A DNA stretch of 64,000 nt from Bacteroidaceae bacterium (GCA_017383485.1 JAFNXM010000013.1:1-64000); one strand, 5' to 3'. Positions 28,101 to 34,792 are shown, counted from the first letter of the stretch. Made by a program: numbers and translations. Notes: a model not told the origin generated them from the sequence alone.

Positions 28101-29178
28101 TGTTATTGTCCACGCCAACGATTTGCATGTACCAAGTCTCTTTGTTTGGTGCACCAACAAGCAGCTGGTCGAGATCGAGATTGCGGAACTCTGTCGTCCA
28201 GGGTTCAAGCAATGTCTTCATCTCGTCTATTTTGCTACTTGAGAGTTGGTGACCGAAGTAACCATATTTCACACCATCTTCCTCTTCGAAGTCGGTGGGG
28301 GTGTAGTTGGATGCTACGATATAGTCAGCATACTTGTTCCAGTTGGGGTCGGCAAGGAACATCTTGTACACCAATGGGTCCACTACAATACGGAAGTCCT
28401 CGTGGCAACCGTCAAATACGTTGCTGCCGATATAGACGTCTGTGGGCTTGAGCATCTGCTCGTGGTTGGTGCCGTCGGTGACGGTGTAATACATATAGAG
28501 CTCCCGTAGGTTGCTACAGTTTTGGAAGGCGCCATCGTGTATCACCATTTTGAGCATTGTGTTGGCATTGGCCGAACCAGAAGCACAGTCTTCGAACACG
28601 ATTCGTTGGATGTGGGTGTTGCCGCGCAGGGCTGTGCCGTCGATGGCAATGGTCTTGTAGTTGTAAGTACTACCGATGTCATTGTAGATGCGCATCGTGC
28701 CGTCCAAATCGTCGATGTCATCGTTGTCCACGCCTGTGATTTGCATATACCAAGTTTCCTCGCCTGGTGCTTGGGTCAGGATGCCCTCGACATCAAGGTC
28801 TGTAAACTTTTCTTTCCAGGGGTTGACAATCTCCTTCATAGCGTCCATATCGTCGCTTGAGAGCTGATCGCCGTAGTAACTGTACTGCACTCCATCTTCC
28901 CAATAGCCCCAAGATGCTCGGGGTTGTACACTCGTCGTTGTGTTTGAGCGCTTTTGCGAAGAAGTCTTCATGACGGGTTCGTGCACCACGAAACATTGTG
29001 CCACGGAGTCGTATGTCATCTCCGAGGCAGGAATGGCTTCGGTGGCAAGGGGGTAGGACTGTGTTTGCAAACAACTGTCCTCCGTCACCTCATTCGAACC
29101 GTCTGCCCATGCCCTGAAGGGCAATGATAGCATCAGTATAGATGCCGTGGCAAGGGTAAATAAAGTTTTCCTTTTCAT
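22117..29178 (-). CDS. Giant BspA-like LRR surface protein with Ala-rich insertion, T9SS cargo
   Basis: 2353 residues. Signal peptide 1-25. Residues 94-299 and 300-505 are a tandem duplication of a ~206-residue module (EDGVxYxYxGxQLSS ... FDGCHxDFRIVV). A third module begins near 507 but is interrupted at ~530-675 by an alanine-rich, largely hydrophobic stretch (VEVAIAIATWGSANAATTSA..., MMAAGISAASAAGVGGLTYV); a fourth follows to ~1050. BspA-type LRR_5 repeats occur near 1090-1180, 1300-1350, 1480-1550 and later, separated by beta domains. The C-terminus (RIYDLQGRRVLTPQ ... GHIYIINKKKVLF) is a short T9SS tail. It is transcribed divergently from a TPR-HTH regulator. An adhesin-like role is inferred from the repeat class. 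Confidence 0.88.
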   Translation of the reverse strand: MKRKTLFTLATASILMLSLPFRAWADGSNEVTEDSCLQTQSYPLATEAIPASEMTYDSVAQCFVVHEPVMKTSSQKRSNTTTSVQPRASWGYWEDGVQYSYYGDQLSSDDMDAMKEIVNPWKEKFTDLDVEGILTQAPGEETWYMQITGVDNDDIDDLDGTMRIYNDIGSTYNYKTIAIDGTALRGNTHIQRIVFEDCASGSANANTMLKMVIHDGAFQNCSNLRELYMYYTVTDGTNHEQMLKPTDVYIGSNVFDGCHEDFRIVVDPLVYKMFLADPNWNKYADYIVASNYTPTDFEEEDGVKYGYFGHQLSSSKIDEMKTLLEPWTTEFRNLDLDQLLVGAPNKETWYMQIVGVDNNKIAAANGEMRIYNDIGTTYNYKTIAINSTALQGNENIQKVVFEDCASGLDNANTRLKMVIHDGAFQNCNNLKEFNMYYLATDGDNRYEMLYPTDVLVGSDVFDGCHQDFRIVVAPQLYDMYISDPNWSQYADKIVASDYMPTIYDPITHEGVTYDYASKSLNSLPTSELTRLQSSWWNAAIIGVEVAIAIATWGSANAATTSAKAAAQLTAEAARQTAINTAQATLNAAVQTALSETAKLTTIINATWQPGMTLSSISSTALTTALNNVSIASTALAAKEVAVAAAVTNYSYYMMAAGISAASAAGVGGLTYVANTVGKKTHRNPTWALQGQWLMTECKHTIYHMYVKEVADQETVTLYNDIGSAYNYKTVSIGNTAFHNKTNLKTINFKDVNTGEMYAPMTILIPDKAFKGCSNLETLNLIMHSNATNRDVALGPENFIVCGEDIFEDCDMSKLKIRIGREKYEDFAENPVWGKYVDNFEVVDIEEPVDFTDFGAQYSYSFENNSQKKQSYIGGHTIEHLHIIGQNGDMASQNGEVGLVNDIGINHNYKLDYVAKKAFYGSETLKGISMFDLKGFGATGDAYTDLEVVLQDSAFANCPNLEHINMLYFRTDGGNSVEPMAPYRVMLGKDVFKDCPKFKVKMVTTAVEEFEADTTWVKYKDRFLPSFIMTEDPTLMSVLGDCGMRYSSPVMGGSYDIYDVMQVTDPAALNGKFQGKALDAFHEFKAFECINLDYVGDYWFKDCTKLQGIELPTTLQTIGKQAFYNCALLDDVVIPESVNTISDEAFKSCASLSRVTFQSATPASLGTDVFAALPNNYKIYVPAESVEAYKTAWPDYADHIQSVSEKHTGIFEVTLTEPGTLAEKLGLTITGTDPLTISGNYHKYDKLKISGPINGTDIGVIRHMGGRDVNNAEVTRARNLKYLDLYDADIKAGGEDYNQDGSNDRITEDNCIDTYMFWQLDVLETLILPKSATKIKEYAFNHCNALSRLVIGDNIKSIGKKVTHDSPKLQEVILLCNEVPTTDANAWSKDKTIKVFYTTNAIREHLSGSHAYYTRGDSIVSPFENDALIHALAEKRIFTLMEMASMKNVENIVNGNTEITKFNELMVASNVTELGEHSLNGCSNLMEVALPYSVDTITVNAFTGCTSLTTINAICDTIPGLATDAFKDLPENFVIYVTPGKEEDYRKAWPQYANHIQGFKESKDEIKVVTVPEPGKLGEALGFTVEMDTPSDVGRISGDFISIKALKVKGYINGKDIAVLRMLGGRDEEDADEVALARMTYLDLYDATICTDLNDICFNRKGKNDYVKQNNEIPEHMFWKLDKLQTIILPKDVTKIDDNAFYDCLNIETIVVGDATTVIGNDAFGACKNLKNLVFLCRQKPTLDSDAFTDPISDQPYQVEKMYVPTGLYQNYVTDTEYTSHAKEVCTNFTDDEVFRAYGSRAVMSTDQLQGMTDVDGWFDYHTGVKDLTSLEKTSVDTLKSTTLASLTNLQKIKLPATLKQVEAGAFAANDQLQWADFAACTEAGVLTESNIGTMGFADHTLIYAPENFAGTGYTNVVYGSEGDLKCDRMLLSENAGFDAPRAFKASSISFDRVFVGNERTTLCLPFDMEVPYGMIVYEMTSSTHETITVSPVTKVMKAYTPYIILPDEDMTIGTEVETTVSARPNNMPETVVGNYHMIGTLSATSAEDIECYDLYLLGANNYWNIHSGQALLPYRAYMQSDRDIRPEQVLMIEDMIEYELIADGTLTEYEVAKDKIVRDLNYTRTLNDAWNALYVPFKVELTEDLLDNYDVAYINDIRSYDLDDDGELDGWDVEIIKVKKVNTKLKAHHPYVIRPKNEIAKQLDIAQHNTMLYNTAPEYRTAVTCSSAYMEYVVKGLYNKTVSAELNDSNYVYAVNKKGQWQKMGLEASLVPFRLYLSMSNKDGSPVEISGQNAQTMRMILVGEESEDGTTFIDQVETDKEQEDARIYDLQGRRVLTPQKGHIYIINKKKVLF

Positions 29179-29278
29179 TTGTTATTTATTAAGTTGTATT
29201 TTGGTGTTAATGTCCAGTTTTTGATTTTAATATCCAGTCTTTTGAGGTGGGTGGCAACTCTTATTTTGTTATTAAATT

Positions 29279-29378
29279 ATTCGTGCAGATTCGTGCAGAT
29301 TCGTGGTTTCCCTAAATAATAGTACCGCAAATGTTTTTTTTACCACGAATGCGCTTCGCTTCACGAATTGACACGAAT
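29279..29378. repeat. ATTCGTG direct and inverted repeat block
   Basis: ATTCGTG occurs at 29279, 29289 and 29299 (10-bp spacing), and its complement CACGAAT at 29344, 29362 and 29372. The inner pair ATTCGTGGT/ACCACGAAT can form a hairpin. The block lies in the 5' leader of the giant LRR gene. Confidence 0.8.
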
Positions 29379-29439
29379 ATTGACTGGCGCATTAGTCTGC
29401 TTCCGAATTGCCGTTGTTTTATACTTTGTATAAACTATG

Positions 29440-29447
29440 CAAAGTTA
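29440..29447 (-). promoter_or_regulatory. Promoter -7 element of the giant LRR gene
   Basis: TAACTTTG on the minus strand. It implies a ~255-nt leader containing the ATTCGTG repeats. Confidence 0.55.
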
Positions 29448-29579
29448 CTTTGAACTGCCGAAATCTTAAAAAAATGAAATCCTACATTTCTTGCTACAAC
29501 CCCTGTATTTACGGGTGTATACATCAAATGTAAACCGAAATGTAAACACGAGAATTTAGGTTACTACATAGAATTTACA

Positions 29580-29587
29580 TACTTTTG
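29580..29587 (+). promoter_or_regulatory. Promoter -7 element of the TPR-HTH gene
   Basis: TACTTTTG followed by C; leader about 55 nt to the ATG at 29649. Confidence 0.62.
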
Positions 29588-29648
29588 CATTATGTTTATA
29601 CGATAGACATAAAGGCAAGTCTTAGTGATATACAAAAGAAAAACAATT

Positions 29649-31577
29649 ATGAAATTACCTTTATGGAGTAGATGTCTGCTCCTACTTCAAATGTTGCTTT
29701 TGGTATGCGGCACGTGTTTTGCAAACGAAGAACTCTTTCGCGAAGCAAGAACTTTGCAGCGTGGCGGGAAGTACAAAGAGGCCATCGAAGCATTCAGGAA
29801 CTACCTGACACAACCTGTGGCAGGAGACAGTCTTTCCGACCAAGAGCAAACCTTGTATACTGAAGCTTTGATGCAACTGATGAATACTTTTCAAAGCAAA
29901 GGTGAGCCCGAGGCTTGCATTACTACCCTGGAAGAGGTTTTCAAGGGTTCGCCTGCCATACAAAGACAATGTCTGAGGGATTATTATTCCATACTGGGAT
30001 ATGCTTTGTCTCGCACAGAAAGAATGAAAGAGGCAGAAGAAACGACGATGAAAGCACTCGCGCTGCCGCTTCATCAACCTACACCTGAAAATTATTTCCG
30101 CGATTATGCCTATGCAGCAGCGGTGTTTTATAGCAATCCCAACTATCAGAAGGAAGTGATAAACTGGTGCGAAGAGGCTATGAAGCAGGCTGATTTGTGC
30201 AAGAATACTTCGGGTAAACAGTGGGTGATGACGATGCTGGGGTCTCTCTACAAACGAAACGGGCACATCAATAAGGCGATGAAGCTATTCTTGCAAAGCA
30301 AGGAGGAAGCGCTGGACAAGAAGGATGATTTAGGCGTACTCAATAGCCTAAATACATTGACAGACCTTTTCCTTTATTGGAAACTGCCACAATATGCAAA
30401 TATCTACGCGTCAGAAGCCCTGCAAGTGGAAAAGGGGATGAAGGAAAAGAATCCGATGGTGTCGGCACAGACCTATATAAATAAAGGTTGGGCACTGTAT
30501 CATCTTGGCGTAGCGGATTCGGTATCTTATTACACACAACAAGCTCGTGCGCTCTGTCAGTCGCTACCTTATAATAGCGGTATGGTGGACGTGAACTTGC
30601 TGAATGGTACATTCATGGCAGAGGGAAAAGGAGATTCCCTCCAGAATGGCATAAAGGAACTACTGCAAGTAGCACAACAAGCTACGACCGTGAATCGTGC
30701 GAAAGCCTATCACCAATTGGCTCAAACCTACTTGAAACACGGGAACAACGGCATGGCAGAGACCATGCTCGATAGCCTATATGTATTGCTGAAGCAATGT
30801 GATTCGCCAGCCTACATCCACGTGGACTATGGGCCGATATTGGATCATTTTCTGAAAACCAAGAATCAGTCGAAAGTCGAGCAATTCCTCAGGATGATGC
30901 TCAAAGAACAGCAAACTTTAGAGGAGAAGAATGTAAATTTCAATCTGGTGGAGTCTATCGTTGAACTACAGATAGCACATAATAAACAAGAAGAGATGAT
31001 AATTCAGCTGGGAAATACCAACCAACGTCTTTGGGTATTGGTGGGGATCGTCTTATTCGTCGTCGTCATTGCTGCGGTTGTGATTTTCCTTTTATATCAA
31101 AGAAAGCAGCACAAACTGCAAATGAAGCAGGCCGATGCCGAACTTACTTCCGTAGTACAAAAGCTGGAACAATCAAATGCTGAAAAAGAAATGAGAGCGC
31201 AAGAGATCAAAGATTTCCTGAAAGAGAAAAACAATAGCCTGGAACTGGAAGCTTTGACACCATCAATACTTCTAACAGAAGGAGAATCCAAATTCCGTCA
31301 GTGCTTCGAACTGTTGTATCCGCTATTCCTACCTTGTCTTCGAGAGAGAGTGCCCACGATCACTCGCCGTGAAGAGTTGCTCTCAATGCTCATTGTCTTA
31401 AAGCAAGACAACAAGAGAATAGCCGAACTCTTGGCAGTTGCCCCAAGAAGTGTCTTGATGCTTCGTCACCGCTTCCGCCAAAAGATTGGCATGGAGACTG
31501 AATTCTCGTTGGAAAATTTTATAGAGGAGATATTGAGAATTACTAAAAGTTCTGGTGAAATGCCAGAGGCAGATTAA
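29649..31577 (+). CDS. TPR protein with single TM helix and C-terminal HTH (sensor-regulator)
   Basis: 642 residues from the ATG at 29649; the longer frame opens with GTG at 29625 and would put basic residues before the signal sequence. Residues 1-26 form a signal peptide (LLLLQMLLLVCGTCFA). About 30-430 is a TPR-like helical array, 461-483 a transmembrane helix (VLVGIVLFVVVIAAVVIFLLY), then a ~50-residue coiled coil and a C-terminal LuxR/GerE-like helix-turn-helix (LKQDNKRIAELLAVAPRSV). The periplasmic TPR part would sense and the cytosolic HTH would regulate. It lies divergent to the giant LRR gene, which makes that operon the first candidate target. Confidence 0.82.
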   Translation: MKLPLWSRCLLLLQMLLLVCGTCFANEELFREARTLQRGGKYKEAIEAFRNYLTQPVAGDSLSDQEQTLYTEALMQLMNTFQSKGEPEACITTLEEVFKGSPAIQRQCLRDYYSILGYALSRTERMKEAEETTMKALALPLHQPTPENYFRDYAYAAAVFYSNPNYQKEVINWCEEAMKQADLCKNTSGKQWVMTMLGSLYKRNGHINKAMKLFLQSKEEALDKKDDLGVLNSLNTLTDLFLYWKLPQYANIYASEALQVEKGMKEKNPMVSAQTYINKGWALYHLGVADSVSYYTQQARALCQSLPYNSGMVDVNLLNGTFMAEGKGDSLQNGIKELLQVAQQATTVNRAKAYHQLAQTYLKHGNNGMAETMLDSLYVLLKQCDSPAYIHVDYGPILDHFLKTKNQSKVEQFLRMMLKEQQTLEEKNVNFNLVESIVELQIAHNKQEEMIIQLGNTNQRLWVLVGIVLFVVVIAAVVIFLLYQRKQHKLQMKQADAELTSVVQKLEQSNAEKEMRAQEIKDFLKEKNNSLELEALTPSILLTEGESKFRQCFELLYPLFLPCLRERVPTITRREELLSMLIVLKQDNKRIAELLAVAPRSVLMLRHRFRQKIGMETEFSLENFIEEILRITKSSGEMPEAD

Positions 31578-31597
31578 GTGGTGTTAGAAACTTTGGT

Positions 31598-31661
31598 GTG
31601 TGTAAAAGGGAATGACATTGTGTTGCAACAATATTTCCTTTTATACACAGCGATTTTTTTC
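31598..31661 (+). terminator. Terminator of the TPR-HTH gene
   Basis: GTGTGTAAAAGGGAA (31598-31612) pairs with TTTCCTTTTATACAC (31634-31648); a T7 run follows. Confidence 0.82.
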
Positions 31662-31689
31662 ATTCGCTAAAAAATATTGAAGTAAAGCT

Positions 31690-31722
31690 TGATATTATTT
31701 CGCTCGCTTAATCGTATATTTG
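31690..31722 (+). promoter_or_regulatory. Promoter of the guanine-deaminase-like gene with TTCGCTCGCTTA spacer
   Basis: TTGATAT, then TTCGCTCGCTTA (31699-31710), then TATATTTG (31715-31722). The same arrangement precedes the GH85 gene at 41248-41280. The leader is only ~13 nt and carries AGGAGG. Confidence 0.7.
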
Positions 31723-31741
31723 CAGAAAAAGGAGGTTTACT

Positions 31742-32254
31742 ATGAATACTGCTGATAAATATTTGAGAGAGACTGCTGATTATTCTGCAGAGGATGCAAA
31801 GTTCATGGCGATGGCCATAGATCTGTCGATTAAGAATATTGACGAGGGCGGAGGCCCCTTTGGAGCAGTCATCGTACGCGACGGAGAGGTGATAGCCACA
31901 GGCACCAATCGCGTCGTACCTAATACAGACCCTACGGCGCATGCCGAGATTATTGCTATTAGAAAAGCCTGTGCCAAATTGGGTACTTTCCAGTTGACGG
32001 GTTGTACGATATACAGTTCGTGCGAACCCTGCCCTATGTGCCTCAGCGCACTTTATTGGGCTGGCGTGGACCGTATTTGTTATGGCAATACCAAGGACGA
32101 TGCCAAGGCGATCAACTTCGACGATTCCTTCATCTACGATCAACTCGAACTGAACTATGCCGATCGCTCTATTCGCTGCGAACATTTCATGCGCACAGAG
32201 GCATTGGAAGCTTTTCGCAAATGGGCAGAGCGAGAAGACAAAGTCTGCTATTGA
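31742..32254 (+). CDS. guaD: Guanine deaminase-like nucleoside/base deaminase
   Basis: 170 residues of the cytidine-deaminase-like zinc family. HAE (H67, E69 catalytic) and PCPMC (C97, C100) supply the zinc site. GGPFGAVIV, NDP/TDPTAHAE, IRKACAKLG and FDDSFIY closely follow the Bacillus guanine deaminase GuaD, which converts guanine to xanthine; deaminases of tRNA or cytosine usually lack the FDDSFIY segment. An AGGAGG sits 7 nt before the ATG, an unusually strong Shine-Dalgarno for this phylum. It is transcribed alone. Confidence 0.8.
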   Translation: MNTADKYLRETADYSAEDAKFMAMAIDLSIKNIDEGGGPFGAVIVRDGEVIATGTNRVVPNTDPTAHAEIIAIRKACAKLGTFQLTGCTIYSSCEPCPMCLSALYWAGVDRICYGNTKDDAKAINFDDSFIYDQLELNYADRSIRCEHFMRTEALEAFRKWAEREDKVCY

Positions 32255-32340
32255 CGGCAGATGATTTATTGACATTAGAACCTATATCAATGCCATCAGT
32301 CTTTACCCTTATGCTCATGGGGGCGGACTCGTGCCATTAG

Positions 32341-32370
32341 TTTGCCGATTTTACATTTTTTGTAATTTTG
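32341..32370 (+). promoter_or_regulatory. Promoter of the small membrane protein gene
   Basis: TTTG at 32341-32344 (-33-like), an 18-nt spacer, then TAATTTTG (32363-32370). Confidence 0.68.
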
Positions 32371-32416
32371 CCATTCATTATTTAATAGGTGGAAAATATA
32401 TCAAATTTAATTTAGT

Positions 32417-32938
32417 ATGAAACATTATATTTTATTATTGCTTGTAGTCGTTTTTAGTCTGAATGTCGCGGCGCAGAGCATAGTGGCGGACTCGGTGGCT
32501 TACAATCCCATCGATATTCGTGGTAGCAGGGTGTTTATGAATGATCTGGAACTCGACAAGAATAGTGCTACCTCTTGTTTCTCGTCGGTGAATGGGCTGG
32601 ACAGAAGCCAAGACTATTTGAAATACCGCGCGGGATATAAGACGGGGCTTGGACTCACAGTGGGTGGTGCATCATTAGCCGTTTTTGGTTTAGGGTCAAC
32701 CCTGTTCGGTTTCGTTTATGGTTTGTCAAATGCTTTTACTAATAGTAGTGACGCTTTGGCAGATGCTGCGATGTATTTGGGGATGGGTTCGATGGTTGTT
32801 GGTTCGCTCTGCTTTGTGGCTGGTATCCCCACGCTCTGTGTATACAAGACGCGCTTGAATCGTTTGGAAAAGGGGTACAATACCTCGCTCAGCATCGGAG
32901 CTTCGCCTACGGGCTTGTCATTGTCCATCAATTTTTAA
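32417..32938 (+). CDS. Hypothetical exported membrane protein
   Basis: 173 residues, no family recognised. Residues 1-20 are a signal peptide ending AAQ. An extracytoplasmic stretch of ~50 residues follows, then two glycine-rich hydrophobic segments at 77-103 and 120-143 that look like membrane helices, and a short tail ending SLSIGASPTGLSLSINF whose alternating pattern resembles an outer-membrane beta strand. It has its own promoter and terminator. Confidence 0.8.
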   Translation: MKHYILLLLVVVFSLNVAAQSIVADSVAYNPIDIRGSRVFMNDLELDKNSATSCFSSVNGLDRSQDYLKYRAGYKTGLGLTVGGASLAVFGLGSTLFGFVYGLSNAFTNSSDALADAAMYLGMGSMVVGSLCFVAGIPTLCVYKTRLNRLEKGYNTSLSIGASPTGLSLSINF

Positions 32939-33019
32939 TACGAGTCGTACGGATCAGTGTTGATTTGTTCTGAGATTAAGAGGTCTTGAAGTTCTGAACA
33001 ACTGATGGACCAAACGATA

Positions 33020-33055
33020 AAATACCTTGTCAAACAATGGCAGGGTATTTTTTGT
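33020..33055 (+). terminator. Terminator of the small membrane protein gene
   Basis: AAATACCTTG pairs with CAGGGTATTT (one G-T wobble), followed by a T6 run. Confidence 0.8.
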
Positions 33056-33160
33056 CTATTAGGATATGCCGAGTTTTTTTAATATATTATTGTAATGGCT
33101 CCTTATTATATATAATGTATCACCCGGCAGTGCAACTCTGCCACCTATCAATTTTGCTAA

Positions 33161-33186
33161 TTTGTCAAAAAACTTCGCATTTTTTG
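33161..33186. repeat. TTTGTCAAA-TTCGCA bracket repeat, copy 1
   Basis: TTTGTCAAAAAACTTCGCAT then a T-run. The same motif recurs at 33451 in the same direction and at 53599 and 53932 in the opposite direction; each pair brackets a hairpin element. Confidence 0.65.
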
Positions 33187-33244
33187 TTCGTCCGACTTTT
33201 ATGCTTTTTTAATATTTGATTATCGGTAGCAAGGTGGGGATTTC

Positions 33245-33327
33245 AAAAAGTCAAGGCCTTGTGAAAATAAAGTCTTGGCTTTTTTCAACGATCCGTTGCG
33301 AAATTTTTACGAGGTCTTGACTTTTTT
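33245..33327. repeat. Dispersed hairpin-element family, copy C
   Basis: Arm AAAAAGTCAAGGCCTTGTGA (from 33245) pairs with the arm ending at 33327 (TACGAGGTCTTGACTTTTTT). The loop carries the reversed core CAACGATCCGTTGCGAAATT. Confidence 0.8.
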
Positions 33328-33344
33328 CACCGGAAAAATCAATA

Positions 33345-33389
33345 AAAATTAGGCGAAATAGCCCAGTTGTGTCTATTCCGCCTAATTTT
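33345..33389. repeat. 17-bp hairpin next to copy C
   Basis: AAAATTAGGCGAAATAG (33345-33361) pairs with CTATTCCGCCTAATTTT (33373-33389) with one mismatch and an 11-nt loop. On the minus strand it is followed by T-rich sequence and could act as a terminator. Confidence 0.75.
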
Positions 33390-33394
33390 CTACA

Positions 33395-33402
33395 CAAATT
33401 TA
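33395..33402 (-). promoter_or_regulatory. Possible minus-strand promoter facing the hairpin
   Basis: TAAATTTG on the minus strand; the predicted start is at the first bases of the 33345-33389 hairpin. It may drive a short RNA. Only the motif supports this. Confidence 0.3.
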
Positions 33403-33450
33403 CAACAATTTTTCGCGTGTTCCAAATCCCGATTTTTGCCATTTTGCCCC

Positions 33451-33477
33451 TTTTGTCAAAATTTTTCGCATTTTTTT
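33451..33477. repeat. TTTGTCAAA-TTCGCA bracket repeat, copy 2
   Basis: TTTTGTCAAAATTTTTCGCA then a T-run, in the same direction as the copy at 33161, 290 bp away. Confidence 0.68.
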
Positions 33478-33610
33478 GCAGGATTTGATGATTTTCAAAT
33501 AAATGCGTTACTGCTCTGAAAATAAATGATATATATGCTGTTTCGGCCTACTGTTGCATCTGCTGTAAAAGAAAAAGTGAATTTTTTTTCAAAAAAAGTG
33601 GCGAGAAAAT

Positions 33611-33641
33611 TTGGAGGATAAAAAACAAAGTCTTACTTTTG
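33611..33641 (+). promoter_or_regulatory. Promoter of the perR-like gene
   Basis: TTG at 33611-33613, a 20-nt spacer, then TACTTTTG at 33634-33641: the full Bacteroidetes -33/-7 layout. Confidence 0.72.
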
Positions 33642-33680
33642 CATTGAAATCAAAAATGAAATGATTACAAATTTGAAATT

Positions 33681-34103
33681 ATGCAGAAGGACGCCTACAC
33701 ATATTTGACCGAGCACGGCATCAAGCCCTCTCCCCAGCGCATGGCGGTGATGGAATATCTGATAGCCAACCCCGTGCATCCTACAGTCGAGGCGATCCAT
33801 GCAGCTTTGGTGGGACGGATGCCGACCCTGTCGAAAACGACTGTCTACAACACCTTGAAACTCTTCGTGGAAAGTGGAGCAGCACAGGTCCTGACGATCA
33901 ATGAAAAGATGACCAATTTTGACGCCGACGTCGAGCCTCACGCACACTTCCTCTGCGCTGAATGTGGCGAGATATACGATATCGCTGAAAACGAGGAGAT
34001 GGTGAAGCAGGCTACTGCACTACCCGAAAACTTTCAACTCGACACGACCTCGGTTTACCTGAGGGGGATCTGTCCAAAGTGTCTACAGAAAAAGAATAAA
34101 TAA
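33681..34103 (+). CDS. perR: Fur-family regulator, PerR-like
   Basis: 140 residues. The winged helix (PSPQRMAVMEYLIA ... LSKTTVYNTLKLF) is followed by the metal-binding dimer domain with PHAHF (H87, H89) and two CxxC pairs (C92/C95 and C131/C134) for structural zinc. Fur, PerR and Zur are hard to separate by eye. The reverse rubrerythrin gene 66 nt downstream makes a peroxide-sensing PerR role the most likely, probably co-transcribed and self-regulated. Confidence 0.82.
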   Translation: MQKDAYTYLTEHGIKPSPQRMAVMEYLIANPVHPTVEAIHAALVGRMPTLSKTTVYNTLKLFVESGAAQVLTINEKMTNFDADVEPHAHFLCAECGEIYDIAENEEMVKQATALPENFQLDTTSVYLRGICPKCLQKKNK

Positions 34104-34169
34104 GTACACAAAAACTAACAATCGAGAATAATAATCAAAAAAACGTATAACATTTAATCTGAAACTATT

Positions 34170-34724
34170 ATGAACAAGAAATTTATCTGCACAGTATGTG
34201 GTTATGTACATGAAGGAACTGAAGCACCTGAAAAGTGCCCACTTTGTAAGGTACCCGCTTCTAAGTTTAAGGAAATGGACGAAACTGCAGGTTTGCAATT
34301 TGTAGCTGAACATGAATTAGGCGTTGCAAAAGGTTGCGACGATGAAATGATAAAGGACCTGAACAATCACTTTATGGGCGAATGCACCGAAGTAGGTATG
34401 TATCTCGCTATGAGCCGTCAGGCAGATCGTGAAGGTTATCCCGAAATCGCAGAAGCTTTCAAGCGCTATGCTTGGGAAGAAGCAGAACATGCTTCTAAGT
34501 TTGCTGAACTCCTGGGCGATGTGGTTTGGGATACAAAGACTAACCTCGAAAAGCGTATGAATGCTGAATCTGGCGCTTGCGAAGACAAGTTCCGCATCGC
34601 TAAGCGTGCTAAGGAACTCAACCTCGACGCTATCCACGATACAGTACACGAAATGGCTCGCGACGAAGCTCGTCACGGCAAGGGATTCGAAGGTCTCTTC
34701 CACAGATACTTTGGAAAAAAGTAA
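34170..34724 (+). CDS. rbr: Reverse rubrerythrin (NADH-dependent peroxide reductase component)
   Basis: 184 residues. The rubredoxin-like FeS4 domain is at the N-terminus (C7, C10, C23, C26), and the di-iron ferritin-like domain follows ([40 protein letters not shown]). This order is the reverse of classical rubrerythrin. The protein reduces hydrogen peroxide in anaerobes. Codon use is strongly biased (GCT, AAG, GAA, CTC), suggesting high expression. Confidence 0.93.
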   Translation: MNKKFICTVCGYVHEGTEAPEKCPLCKVPASKFKEMDETAGLQFVAEHELGVAKGCDDEMIKDLNNHFMGECTEVGMYLAMSRQADREGYPEIAEAFKRYAWEEAEHASKFAELLGDVVWDTKTNLEKRMNAESGACEDKFRIAKRAKELNLDAIHDTVHEMARDEARHGKGFEGLFHRYFGKK

Positions 34725-34759
34725 TTCCCGACTCAAAGAATTTAGGTTGATAATTGATG

Positions 34760-34792
34760 GAATGCCTTCTGGGAGACCAGGGGGCATTTTTG
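34760..34792 (+). terminator. Terminator of the perR-rubrerythrin unit
   Basis: AATGCC-CTGG pairs with CCAG-GGCATT around GAGA, followed by T5. Confidence 0.83.

Larger units (their letters stand above)
29179..29648. other. Divergent intergenic region between the giant LRR gene and the TPR-HTH gene
   Basis: About 470 bp with the ATTCGTG repeat block, a minus-strand promoter (29440-29447) that gives the LRR gene a ~255-nt leader, and a plus-strand promoter (29580-29587). No gene is seen. Confidence 0.75.
32939..33680. other. Long intergenic region before the perR-like gene
   Basis: 742 bp without a credible gene. It contains a terminator, two TTTGTCAAA...TTCGCA direct repeats bracketing hairpin-family copy C, a separate 17-bp hairpin with a possible minus-strand promoter, and the perR promoter. 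Confidence 0.78.

Noticed and set aside
29279..29378. CRISPR array
   Set aside because: 7-bp repeats in both orientations with 3-11 bp between; no cas genes.
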